DNA from: Limnanthes douglasii subsp. nivea
Lineage: Eukaryota > Streptophyta > Magnoliopsida > Brassicales > Limnanthaceae
Assembly (NCBI GenBank): GCA_036936605.1
Contig: JAUPFV010000003.1
Span: 109,749,278-109,813,277, forward strand
Length of the DNA stretch: 64,000 nt
Direction of reading: 5' to 3'
Made by a program: the position numbers and the translations under genes. Position 1 is the first letter of the stretch. Each line of letters starts with the position of its first letter. Below the pieces are notes generated by a model, which saw nothing but the letters and a program-made list of their open reading frames with translations, ran no database searches and had not been told where the DNA came from. Positions 12,021 to 22,639 of this stretch are shown here, piece by piece.

Positions 12021-12957
12021 CATATTTCCTGCACAAAAAAACATAAATCACAGGTTGATTAAACATTCAATAACAATGAATTCTCTTACGACCATACGAT
12101 TCTATTACACTAACCATGCTATTTCTTGGGAAAATAACCACACGTTTCATTTGTACCACAAATACCACTATGTTATTTCTGGGTATATTAACCATGCGAG
12201 TTCAGATGAAGAAAGAATGCACAACCACACATACAACCATGTGTTTCCTATGTACTAACACATAATGCACAACCAAAAATACAACTATGCGTTTTTTTCG
12301 TACCACAAGTAAAAAACATGCGAGATTAGTGTATATTCAGATGGAAAATATGCGAGATTAGTGTTACTTTCACATGTACGTTGACATAAAAAAAATGGAG
12401 TCTGAAACCACTAAACCAATACATCCGATAATACATTACAACCTAGTCATAATATGTAACACACTATATGCACCTAAAAACCCTAGAAAGTAATCCGAAA
12501 TAATATGTCTGTCCAAAACAGAAACTACAAACGATCAACGAAATACCTAAGAATAATCAGAGTTTATGAAGTAACCTAGTGTTACAATTAGTACTATATC
12601 TGGTGTTTTTATAGGTCTTAACTCCAAATGAATCTTCTAATATGTATTCATGGAAGTTGAATAACGGTCGTCAATGTCTTGGTTGCTTCGTCGGACTAAG
12701 AAACTGTCATCGGAGATAGCCAGAAGGTGATTGGTTTTAGTGGATTTTTGAATTTATTAGGTTTAGTGAATTTGAGAGTGAATGGATACTGAAATGTAAT
12801 GGTTTAAAAAATTGGAAACAAAGATTTTCGACCTAAAACATAATATTTATACTAATTAGGGTACTTTTATCTATTTTGAAGGTCCATCTATTGAACATTT
12901 CCAATTTTAGGGTACTACATGGTAATGAGATAGTTGAGTTTGTATTTATGGGGACTT

Positions 12958-13400
12958 TTCTTTTTATTTAATTGTTTTTATTTAATTTGTTTCATTGTTT
13001 TAAAGTGACGCATTTAAATTTCTTTAATTAATTAATTTAGTTTGTCTGAATGGACTTGAATTTGTTTGACTAATTTGTTTGACTAATTTGTTTGATTACT
13101 TAATTTGTATAGATTGAATTTATTTGATTGATTTTGTTTGACTGATTTTTTAAAAAAATATTTAATTGATTTGTTTTTTTTTAATTTGTTTAATTGATTT
13201 TTTTTTATTTTTTTTACTTCATTTGTTTAAAATTTTAATTTGATATTTTTTAAATAATATGCATTATTTATTTGTTTGAATTTGTTTAATTGATTTGTTT
13301 GGTTTATTTGAATTTGTTGAATTATTTTATTGAATTTATTTATTTGATTTATTTGAATTTTTCTAATTGATTTGTTTGATTTGTTTAAATTTATTTACTT
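12958..13400. repeat. Low-complexity tandem tract of tttgtttgaa / tttaattga words
   Basis: Short words (tttgtttga, atttgttt, aattgattt) recur dozens of times with no open frame. The same tract follows the second MULE copy at 32015-32335, and the following 100 bases (13400-13505) also match 32330-32410. It is part of the duplicated unit rather than of the MULE. Confidence 0.75.
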
Positions 13401-13925
13401 CTCGAATTTTGAAATGTTCAAAATATTAAGTAAACTATTTATAATATCTAAAAATAATTATAAAAAATATGAAATAAATATTACTAATTTGTTTATAATA
13501 GAACATGTAAATTAAAAAATGTCATATGATTTTTTATATCCTCCACTTTCTAAAACACTTTGAGATTTGTTTTCATAAGATTACCCTTACTTTACTTTCA
13601 AAATTAATATTAGATGGATGTCATTAATTAAATAGAAAACTTATAGTAAAAACACATCATTAACCAAACTTCAATCCAACCTATATGATTTTACCCTATA
13701 AAATTAACACTAAAAGAAAAAAAATCAATTTTATAAGATTAATCATGGAAAATCAAAAAACCCAAACTTTATCAGAGAACAACACTCAAGCAACACACTA
13801 AGCAGCAAACAAAGTAATTCAATCTTTGTTTTCTGTTTTACAATACCGTAACTTGAACATACCACTTCGTAACTTTTGTTTTTGAAGCTAATCCCGATTT
13901 CTACATTTCTGAGCGATATGCAACT

Positions 13926-14209
13926 GATTCTGAGCCATCTCGGAATGAGGTAGTATCTCGGAATGAGGTGCTTGTTATTTAAAAAAAAGGACACATGATT
14001 CTGAGATGGTATCTCGGAATCGGGTCTATTTTTTAAAATAACGGGGTCTATTTTTTTAAATAAAAAGCACCTGATTCCAAGACAAAGACAGTATCTCTGA
14101 ACTAGGTACTCGTTATTACAAAAATCACCTGATTCTGAGATGCTTTCTTAGAATCAGGTGTCTTTTTTAAAAAAAATTGCACACAATTCCGAGATGGTAT
14201 CTCGGAATT
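13926..14209. repeat. Array of five short hairpins in tandem
   Basis: Five units spaced about 60-70 bases apart each contain an inverted repeat of the form tgattcYgagat-loop-atctcRgaatca. The clearest are 13997-14021 (11-bp arms, one mismatch, loop ggt), 14126-14160 (15-bp arms, one mismatch, loop tgctt) and 14185-14209 (11-bp perfect arms, loop ggt). Units near 13926 and 14067 are decayed. Units are separated by A/T runs. Transcripts would fold into consecutive stem-loops; function is unknown. Confidence 0.8.
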
Positions 14210-14617
14210 AGTTTTGTTTATTCTGTTTCTATAGAATGGTGGATTTTTATGGTTTTGGCTTAAAAAAAAGCAACATGAACCGTAATGAAAAATCCTAATG
14301 AAAAACTCAAAATTGAACCAAAATACATAGAAGATAAAAAAATAGATTAGGATATAAGAAAAACTAAAAAACGAGATTATAATATGAAACTGTAAAACTG
14401 GAAAAAAAAAGATTAGAAGATAAGACATCAAATCGAAAGTTAAAAAAACGAGATTAGAAGATACAGACCTGGTTCTTTACAAGCTCTTGCTTTTTAGGTT
14501 TAGTCGATCCACAAGGAGATGATTTTTTTTTGGATTGGTTTCTGGGTTACGTTAAAAGAGGGGAAATGAAAGGTATGAGTAATTTATATGCTAGAAGGTG
14601 TAGCTAGGGTTAAGTTG

Positions 14618-14710
14618 GTTGATGGAAGATGGAAAAGTGGGAGTTAATTGGGTTGATGGAAGATGGAAAAGTGGGAATTAATTGGGTTGATGGAAGATGG
14701 GAATTAATGT
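14618..14710. repeat. Three 34-bp direct repeats (ggttgatggaagatgg)
   Basis: Three near-identical head-to-tail copies start at about 14618, 14651 and 14685; the third is shortened. They lie inside the MULE-like short element. A similar single phrase occurs at 34035-34065 in the related element. Confidence 0.8.
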
Positions 14711-14849
14711 GTTCTTAAAAATAAAAGAAAGGCAAACATGTTATTTTTTTATAAAAAAAATAACAATATTGAGTTTTTTTTAAATCATAAATGAATAAAA
14801 AATCTTACGAAGAAAATAGCTTCGGCCATTAAAAACTTAAATAAATCTA

Positions 14850-15380
14850 TACATTCAAATTAATTTTTAATAAACGATATAAATAATATAATAAATAGTA
14901 AATTAAATGCGACGTGGTAACAACTATCACGCATTTGATACACAGTCAACGTATATGCCATCTCTGTCATTCATAGTGCTATAACGCGGGACCGTCTGTT
15001 TTAAATTTAATATATTTTATACCCAAGACAATATTTCATCCCAATGTATAATTTATCATAATTAAAATCAGATCATTTCCAAAAAAATGTGTAATTTCAA
15101 AATAAATATATTTAATCTGATAGAATTTTAAAGTTTATTAAAAAAACTAAAAACTACCCATTTTAAAACTATAAATTTATAGGGTTGAATTTATAAATTT
15201 ATTTTTGTCAATGGCATTGGATACTTATTCCAAATGCAGTTCAGTATGTGTTTTGATTTTAGATTTTGAATAACTTCTCCGGAGTTATTTTATTAATTAT
15301 ACCAAAATATAATACAATAATAATAAAATAGTCCCTTCAAACATTTGGGCCTGCTGGGCTTACAGAAACAAGAAACTTAA
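14850..15380. other. AT-rich spacer shared between duplication units
   Basis: No gene is seen. The sequence around 14850-15000 matches 32430-32610, 15010-15180 matches about 34360-34480, and 15240-15345 matches 36420-36590. The spacer is thus split by several insertions in unit 2. A match to 56310-56400 in unit 3 is also visible (an attataccaaaatataat-type phrase). Confidence 0.6.
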
Positions 15381-15386
15381 TTTATT
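15381..15386 (-). terminator. Polyadenylation signal candidate of the 148-codon gene
   Basis: AATAAA on the minus strand lies about 95 bases downstream of the stop codon, a normal plant 3' UTR distance. Related downstream text persists in the gene remnants of units 2 and 3. Confidence 0.45.
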
Positions 15387-15480
15387 GGTGCACTAGAAAG
15401 TACACTACAAAGTACAACACAAGCTTGAAAACGCTTAACATCGTCTACTTATATTCAAAAGAGCGTTGTATAAGCACATC

Positions 15481-16340
15481 TTAATGATTATCGTCACTTT
15501 TAACACTCTCTTGGACACTCCTTTGCTCAGCTGTGTTAATAGGCTGACTGATACCTTCACTCACAGTTGATGGAACCTTCTTTGGAGAGGCCCTAGCCAA
15601 GCTCCAGTTCCCTTCCCACGAATCCTTGTGCGTGTACATCACTTTTTTCGTCGTCCCAAAGCAGTTTTTGAAACTTGACAGATCGTCAAATGGGTTGTCA
15701 CTAAGGCCACATTCTAATGCTGGCTCCTAAAATATTGAAGTTCCAAAAGTGACAAATATAAGTTTATATAATAAAAATATGGAGTGTTCGAATCAAATTA
15801 TTTAATAAGAGGTTGGTTCATTTTATGAAACGTGTTTCTTTAAGCAGCTCCAAGTCACCAAATAATTGAAGTAATGAAAAGAAAAAAGATTTAGTAAGCA
15901 TTTTGGATAGGTAAGAATTGAAACTAGACTTTTCTCCCGTTAGCCTCTAAGGATCCGTTACCTTTCTCCTGTAGTCGTTCGCAATGTCAGCACCAGAGCT
16001 GGTATGAGAGCTTGAATCATCAAGCTGTTCAGATTCAGTTTTCGATTCAGTTTTCGGGCCCTAAAACATATATGTTTCAAAGCTGACAAAGATTATTTTA
16101 TATTTTAATAGAAAAATAGCACAGAAAGAATAGCTAAGGATATTTGCATTGAAAATCATTATAATTTTCTTTGATAAATGTGGATCTCTGGTTTTCCGGC
16201 TCGAAGGACAAGAAAAAATGAAAAAGACAATAACTTACTTGGTGGGCAGAAGAGAAAGGGTAAGAGCCGGTGATTGTCGTAGTTGATCCGACATAGTGAG
16301 GAATGCGGGTGACTCTTTTGGTCAAAAAGATTGATGCCAT
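15481..16340 (-). CDS. Intact three-exon gene, unknown protein with organelle-type N-terminus
   Basis: Minus-strand exons are 16340-16239 (34 codons from ATG), 16060-15962 (33 codons) and 15726-15481 (81 codons plus TAA). Both introns are phase 0 with clean borders: donors GTAAGT and GTAACG, acceptors ending TTTTAG. Together they give 148 residues with no internal stop. Residues 1-34 lack acidic residues, are rich in Ser, Thr and Arg and end FSSAHQ, as in a mitochondrial or plastid presequence. Residues 35-67 are Ser/Glu/Asp-rich and likely disordered. Residues 68-115 form the only compact part (GLSDNPFDDLSSF, then W-x-x-NWS), and the tail is polar. I do not recognise the family. Decayed copies of its last exon and 3' UTR occur at 38500-38760, with a trace at 57028, so this is the surviving member of a tandem duplication. 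It is the only non-transposon gene here that looks functional. Confidence 0.8.
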
Positions 16341-16640
16341 ATTTTTTGGTTGAGGTATTGGGTTTGGGTTTGGCTAGTGTTTTGTGGGAGAGAGGTGTAG
16401 TAGTTTTTGTGAAGATAGAATGAAGTGTAAAAAGGATTTTAAAGCAGATGGATGAGTGTGTTTTGAGAGTGTTCGTTCCGTGTGGTATTCCATGTGATAT
16501 TTTGTTTGACACCTAGTGAACTGCCGAACTGGTGATTGTGATTGTGTTTTTGTTTTATTATCAAGAAATACCGTGTACGGTTACTAAGTAGGTTCATGGT
16601 AAAGATGGGTGGTCTGGTCACGTCTCATGCAACACTCCAT

Positions 16641-16648
16641 ATTTTATA
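16641..16648 (-). promoter_or_regulatory. TATA-box candidate of the 148-codon gene
   Basis: TATAAAAT on the minus strand lies about 300 bases upstream of the ATG. It would give a 5' UTR of roughly 270 bases containing short upstream frames. No other obvious TATA lies nearer the start. This is an inference from position and motif only. Confidence 0.35.
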
Positions 16649-16699
16649 AATATATGTTTCAGAAGATACTAGACTAGCGGTTTGTTTGGTTGTGTTGTG

Positions 16700-17869
16700 A
16701 AAAGTTTGGTCTATTTTCGGTTTTTTAGGATGTTTATTTGTTCAAAATCCTTATACTAGTAACTTCTAAGATAAGGAAGCACTTGAGGTGATTACACAGA
16801 AGGAGTAAAAGGTAACTTTTTATGGTTATAGAAATTTAAAACAATAGTAGAATTTATTAGTTGGAAAAACAATAGGTTAAGTGTAGGATCCTAAAGACAT
16901 TAGCCGTTTAAGAAGAGATTTGTATTTTAGTTAGTTTTCTGGATTTTATCGATTAATTTTACAAACAAAATAATAAGAGCACTCTATTAGCTTCTTATCT
17001 TTATATATATATATATATATATATTCTTTCTCAAAAGCAATCTGAAATGTTTGACTGAAAATATCTAAAAAAATATGAGGAAAGATCGTTGAAGATCCAG
17101 TTTAGGATTAGGACTATAAGTGATGTAGTATGTATTTCTAACTAATGACAGCTTTCTACTCATACAAAGACGTTTGTCGTTTTTTATTTGGAAAAGACAA
17201 ACATACCGTTTTTGTCGAATTCCAGACATTCATTTTGCCATGATTAGATTTAGACTAACTCCAAATTCCTTGTAGGGAGTACCTTTTTGGTTACGTATGG
17301 CCTGCATAGTACGACAAGCGGGATAAGCGGATGATTTTAGTTCGGATAAAGTTAAATTTTGATTGATTAAATTCAAATCCAATGTTTAAACAAATTAACT
17401 AAATTGGATACTCTATTGATGTTTGTGAGGCCAACTTTTATGATAATAGAGTAACTATTTAAAATATGTTTAATTTATTTATTAATTTATAAATAATATC
17501 ACTTTTCTAATTTATTAATTTTTTCAAAATGTTATATTTTCATATAAAAAGAGTTGCTGAACAAAAGTTTAATGAGTTGAAAATTTTATTTTAAAAAAAA
17601 ATTAAACATTAAATAAATTATGAATAAAGTTACACAATATTTTAGTCATTTTCGGCGGACCAGACTCAATTGTCAAAACGACCCACCAAAATAAATCGAG
17701 AAGATAGATTTTTAAGATTTTTTTAAAAAAATAAGACAAGAAATAATACAGACATATTGATAAGAACAATTAAAAAACCAAAACCAACTCAAAACACACA
17801 CTCATCCTAATAAATTCTGTGACGTTCTTTTTATCAGCAAAGATAGTAAGAGAAGAGTTACACTACCCA
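16700..17869. other. Intergenic region upstream of the 148-codon gene, with TA microsatellite
   Basis: No coding sequence is evident. A (TA)n run lies at about 17001-17025. The stretch 17300-17640 (with gatgattttagttcggataaagtt) is repeated at 38800-39060 and 57115-57380, marking the end of each duplication unit. Confidence 0.6.
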
Positions 17870-18006
17870 CTCACTTGAATGATAATCACAAACAGAACTG
17901 TTTGGGTGTCGATGAAATGAGGCTCCAAGAATGAAGACTCACTTGAATGATAATCACAAACAGAACTGTTTGGGTGTCGATGAAAGGAGGCTCCAAGAAT
18001 GAAGAC
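17870..18006. repeat. 68-bp tandem duplication at the LINE 5' border
   Basis: Two head-to-tail copies (17870-17937 and 17938-18005) differ by one or two bases. Each contains aactgtttgggtgtcgat (17896-17913 and 17964-17981), the sequence that also follows the LINE tail at 22622-22639. The duplication spans the insertion joint, so it probably arose at or after LINE insertion. Confidence 0.9.
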
Positions 18007-18066
18007 GCTCCAAGTCATTGAAGAGTCTCTCCTTCAGATTTTTCTTTTCTAATCTTCCTTCTCGCT

Positions 18067-19466
18067 ATGGATACTCTTACTATCCAACAAAAATCTACTC
18101 AAAAATTTTATGTTCTTCACTCGAATCTGCGCAAAGAGGAACCGTCTCAACAGCAAATCAAGAAATCATATGTTGATTTGTTTAAGCCCAACAACTCCTA
18201 ATTTACGATGAACCCAGAATGGACCAAAGAAACAGAGAGCCATATTCTGATTCAATATTCAGATGAAGTTAAGAATCATCTGCTTCAACAATCCAAAAAC
18301 ACTTTGGTTGGTGAATTCGGCAATGGGGTTCCGAAAAAATCAACGAGGACTAGATTCTTTGAAGTTTAAAGGTGGTAACAGTTAAGAAATATGGGACTCT
18401 CATCATATCTTTTGAATTTAACTTAAAAGAGGATATATGCACTATATGCTCGAGGAATGTCTGGAGATTTGATGATTTTAACAAAAAATACGAAAACCCT
18501 GTGATTCTTACCTGGGTTCGTTTTGAAAAGTTACCAGAATGGTTATATGACTCAAAAGTGGTTAACGATTTAGCTGTTGTAATAGGAACAACTTACAGAG
18601 TTGTTCCTATTGCAGCATCTAAATCGTTAACCATTTTTTAGTCATATAACCCTTACAGAGTTGTTGTGCCAGAAAAAAAACAAAGCTCGTGGCAATGCTT
18701 GCTACGCTCAAATAGAGATAGATATATCAAGAAAGCTGAAGTACATGATGTGGATCGGTTTTGGGTCGAACGATGGTTGCTGGATCTCCATCAGTTACAA
18801 GAATGTGCCTCCCTATTGTGATTATTGTTACCACATATGACACAAAATATCTGATTGCAAGAAATATCCAAAGAATGAAGTTGAGGATTCTAAAGTTGAA
18901 ACTAAAAGCACTGTGAACACTGAACATAACCTCAGAACTAGGAAAAGGAAACTCAAAATAATAATGATACCAAAACATCCCAAACTGCATATAAAGTTTA
19001 CATGTGGAAGATCAAATTGATTATCACACAAAAAGATCATGATGCTGAGAAATATGAAATAAAAAACTCACCAGTTCAAGAACATAACACGTTTAGCCAG
19101 ACTTTTCATGACCAAATTTCTTAACAACTAAAAAAATTGAGCATCATGGAGGAACAGCCAGCTGAGTCTTGTAAAGAATCATCTCCAAAAGATAATTTTG
19201 AGATCATTGATGCCTTGAATAAACTGGAACAAGGATGCTCTCAATACAGTCATCAAAGAATTGATAACTCATCTACACCAGATCCTGAACACATTGGAAG
19301 TAGTTCTGCCACTCCAACCAATAAATCCTTCTCTACTGAACAAAGATTCAATGATATTATCAATATTAAACTAAAATCTTCAAGAAGAGGTAGAAAAACA
19401 AGTAAACTGACAATCAAATCCCTTAATAATCGGGACAAACTTCAAGAATCCTTTTTCTCACAATGA
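18067..19466 (+). pseudogene. LINE ORF1 (DUF4283-like, CCHC knuckle), broken
   Basis: The frame starts at the ATG at 18067. The DUF4283-like nucleic-acid-binding region (about 18370-18640) shows the WVRFEKLPEWLY motif and continues into a YAQIEIDIS-type block near 18700. A knuckle with the pattern C-x2-C-x4-H-x4-C lies near 18810-18860, with a stop inside. The C-terminal part (19137-19466) is open, Ser/Thr-rich and ends in a basic tail. Its TGA at 19464-19466 overlaps the ORF2 ATG at 19463. An inverted duplication (18541-18651) disrupts the DUF4283 part. In the living element ORF1 would bind the RNA. Confidence 0.85.
18541..18651. repeat. Inverted duplication with 53-bp arms inside LINE ORF1
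   Basis: The left arm is 18541-18593, the centre is tacag (18594-18598) and the right arm is 18599-18651, with about five mismatches over 53 bases. The sequence after the right arm (cttacagagttgttg, from 18652) repeats the sequence at the centre, so an inverted copy appears to have been inserted at that point. This is the footprint of a replication or reverse-transcription template switch rather than a functional hairpin. Confidence 0.9.
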
Positions 19467-22246
19467 TAAGGATAATTAGTTGGAATGTCAGGGGCCTCAA
19501 CAACAAGTCAACGATGAGAAGAGTGATATCTATGATTAAGACAGAAGGATTAAAACTCTAGCTATTCAAGAACCTATGGCTAGAATTAAAAAACAGGAGG
19601 AGATTACTAAATCTCTAAGTTTCAGTGGATATAAAGCTAATATATCCAATAAGATTTGGATCTTCTGGATGGATGACATCAAGATTAACATTATTAAAGA
19701 CATGTATCAATGCCTGCATATGGATGTTCAATATCCTGGTTTAGAAGAGAATTTCTACTTCGCTTCTATTTATACTAAGTGTCAACGTCTTCAAAGAGTT
19801 CAGTTATGGGATAGTTTGATGGAACTTGTTGATCCTAATAAAGCATGGATTTCGGCTGGTGATTACAATGCTATCTCTTCTTATGATGAACAATTGGGCT
19901 GCACCTCTAACTACCAAAATAGTATGGACAAATTTAACGATACTATAAGAGCCTGCAACCTTGAGGATGCTAGTTACACGGGTTCAAAATTCACCTGGTC
20001 CAGAAGCATTAAATGGAAGAGGCTCGACCGTGCTCTTATCAATGACAGATGGTTAAATACTTTCAAGTAAACACAGGTTTTTCATATGGTCAGAACGTGT
20101 TCTGACCATGCTCCTCTTTTAATTACTGCTACATATTCTAACTCTCAATTTTCTAATTACAAGTTTTAAGTTTTTGAACATGTGGTCTAACGATGATAGT
20201 TTTTTTAGTAATGTCGATCAGGATTGGAATATACCTATCCATGGCAAAGCTAGTCATGTTTCCTGGTACAAGTTGAGGAGGCTTAAGCTTTGTTTTAAAA
20301 CAGTGGAATACCAAGAATTTTGGTAACATCTTTGACAATGTTAAAGCTACTGAGGAGAATGTTGGAAAGATGGAAATCATTCACTATACCAGCATCAATA
20401 ACAACTCTAAGGCTAATCTTTCTAAACCGAACAGCCTTCATATCAAAGTGCTTAAAAATGATGAGGTATTCTGGAAGCAAAAATGCTACAACAGTTGGTT
20501 AAAATAGGGTGATGGCAACTCGAAGCTCTATCATGCTTATATTTCAAAAAAAAGAATGAAATTAAAAGCATAAAGGAGGGAGATACTTGGATCCAGAATT
20601 ATTAGCATATTGGAATATCTGCTGCAAACTATTTTAAAAGCACCATTTCATCATCCCCTTATAATGACAGTAATGAAGAGTCCATAATGATGCAGGATAA
20701 TATTTTTTACTGTATTCCTTCCATGGTTACTATGGAAGATAACGATACTTTTCTCAAGCCTACCAATGAAGATGAAATCTAGAAGATTATTAATGTTATG
20801 AAGAGTGATAGTTTCCCTGGGCATAGATGGTTTCAACATCTTCTTTTTCAAAGTTTGCTGGAACACAATCAAAACGAAACCTTTGTATAGCTCTTAATTT
20901 CTACTTTAAAGGTAACTATATCCCTACATGGGAGATTGATTCATGATAACATCATGATTGCTAGAGATCTTATTCACGATATTGACATAAAACCAAAAGT
21001 ATGAAACATCATGATTCAACTACACATGTCTAAGGCGTTTGATTAGGTTATTTTGTTGATATCAACAAATTTGTGGACAATCTATAAACAAGCAGCGACC
21101 AAGTTAGTTATATCTTTTAAAGCTCATCGAACCAGAATTAATAATTTAAAAGTCCAAATAGGTTATTTTGTTAATTTCCTTACTACCACTCATCTGGGAA
21201 TAACTCTCTCTAACAATAACAAGGGAAATATCTTTAACTGTGTTCTTGATAAAGTGAATGATAGAATTAATGAATGGGACAATAAATTCCTTTCTTATGG
21301 AGGAATATTGTCTCTGATAACTCATATTCTGCTCTCATTACTTATCATTGGATGCAAAACAGTTTGCTGCCTAAAAATATCATTAAAAAGTTTGAAGATA
21401 TTTTTAACAGGTTTCTATGGAGATCCAAGTACTGTGTAAACTCAATTCACTGGAACCACCCGGGAATCATTTTGCAAACCTTTTGGAGATGGAGGGCTGA
21501 ACATCAGAAAACTTGATGATATTCAGCAAACATTCTCGCAAAAGCTTTGATTTATATTCTGGAAAAACTCTTATTTCTGGTCTAACATCATGCACACCAT
21601 ATACTGTAAAAACATTCATCCTTAAAAAAGAATAAGTTGGGTTCTTTAGTTTGGAAAAGGCTAACATATATTAGGGAGCAAGCAGAAGGCAACTACATTG
21701 GATTCTTGGAAAGAGAGAGATGGATTTCTGGATGGACGCTTGGCACAATCTTCCTTCTATTTCACGCTCTAACAATAATGAAAACATCACCTGTTACCTA
21801 AATTCTTTCTGGAAAAATAACTCTTGGGATATCAATGTTATACAGAGCTTTCTGTCAATGAAAGAATCAATATTATCAACTCCTTGAAACTTAATCCTGA
21901 AAAGGATGATTTACTGATTTGGAAGCACTCAAATGATAACGATTTCAATACCAAGCTTACCTGGAATAGTCTTAGAACACAGCATACTCAATCAAGCATC
22001 TTCAAGAAAATCTGGAGTCCACTCAAACCCTCAAAGTTTTTTTTCTTGTGTTGGAAACTCACTAAAAACTTTATCCCGATTGATTCTATCTTAATGAATA
22101 GGCATCTGAATATAACATCCAGATGTCAGTTTTGTAATAATTGTGAAGACAAAAGTCATCTTTTTGTCAACTGCTATTTTTTCTGGCAAATTTGGAATAA
22201 CATTAGATCTTTATTCAAGATTAAAATCCAACAATTTATGTTTTAG
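19463..22246 (+). pseudogene. LINE ORF2: endonuclease, reverse transcriptase, zf-RVT; broken
   Basis: The frame starts at ATG 19463 with the SWNVRGL motif of the apurinic-type endonuclease (19478-19498). A long open stretch (19576-20070) includes GDYN (19858-19869) and the FTWS...RLDRALIN end block. The reverse transcriptase follows in fragments: the W-x-EGD-type box near 20480-20520, PGxDGFN near 20815, the DN-x-M-x-A-x-DL-x-H block near 20940 and SKAFD near 21030. The catalytic F/YADD region that should follow is missing, removed by a deletion near 21045. Then come LGITLS and W-x-NKFLSYGG (21170-21300) and a zf-RVT-type C-x2-C...H-x4-C finger (22120-22175). No RNase H is recognised. Confidence 0.88.
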
Positions 22247-22639
22247 TTCTTGCCTTTCAGTCTGTTTCAGGTGATGGCTGAGTTGGGAAGCTCCTTGTTT
22301 TGTCGAGACGAACAGAGATGATGCGTAATTGAAGCTGATAGGAAATGCATCATTGAGATGGATATGGTCTTCAAGATCGTGATTATGGTAAATGAGTGTT
22401 TGCTGATGGAGCTTGATTCAATTCGAGATGCTGGACAAAAAATTTCGTCGAGTCAGCTGCTGCATAAGCTTTGTTTGTTTATTTATTTCAAATGCTTGGA
22501 GGGAACTGAAGGCGCCAAACTTTTGGCCTGAAATCTTAAAGTTTTGGTTTATTTATCTTTCAGCCCCCATAATTTAAAAACAATTTATTAGTTAATAGAA
22601 AGTTCATTTTGATTTTAAAAAAACTGTTTGGGTGTCGAT

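Larger units (their letters stand above)
6080..12925. mobile_element. Long-arm Mutator-like element (MULE A), degenerate
   Basis: The two ends are long inverted copies of each other. The text near 6150-6330 (ending in a motif gacgaagcaaccaagacat) recurs on the opposite strand near 12830-12660, and the similarity runs inward for more than 1.2 kb. Inside the left arm is a remnant of a MULE transposase zinc-knuckle end, which identifies the superfamily. The interior carries a minus-strand gene starting in the right arm. The right flank is shared with the second copy in unit 2, so insertion predates the duplication. I could not define a clean 9-bp target-site duplication, and the exact termini are uncertain by about 10 bases. 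Confidence 0.75.
13519..14828. mobile_element. Non-autonomous MULE-like short element (relative of 33311-34259)
   Basis: The right end (aaaatcttacgaagaaaatagcttc) is the inverted form of the start of the element at 33311, and the left part (catatgattttttatatcctcc) matches that element shortly after its terminus, so the left end is eroded. The middle shares text with 33440-33600. The corresponding place in unit 2 (near 32420) lacks the element, which shows insertion after, or loss since, the duplication. It contains the hairpin array at 13926-14209 and three 34-bp repeats at 14618-14710. No convincing protein was seen. Confidence 0.55.
17982..22621 (+). mobile_element. L1-type LINE, nearly full length, with 18-bp target-site duplication
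   Basis: The element is bounded by an 18-bp direct repeat (17964-17981 and 22622-22639) and ends in a short A run (22616-22622). It holds ORF1 (DUF4283-like plus zinc knuckle) and ORF2 (endonuclease, reverse transcriptase, C-terminal zinc finger) in the usual order on the plus strand, all broken by stops. The target-site duplication and A tail are the signature of target-primed reverse transcription. It inserted between the 148-codon gene's upstream region and the unit 2 boundary, and no counterpart exists at the equivalent places in units 2 and 3. Confidence 0.92.

Noticed and set aside
14102..14431. 109-codon minus-strand frame over the hairpin array
   Set aside because: Composition is A/T-run driven and Phe/Ile-rich, and it crosses the hairpin units without any recognisable domain.
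16159..16512. 117-codon minus-strand frame overlapping exon 1 of the intact gene
   Set aside because: It is in a different frame from the spliced gene, whose three exons join in phase; the overlap is probably 5' UTR and intron read-through.
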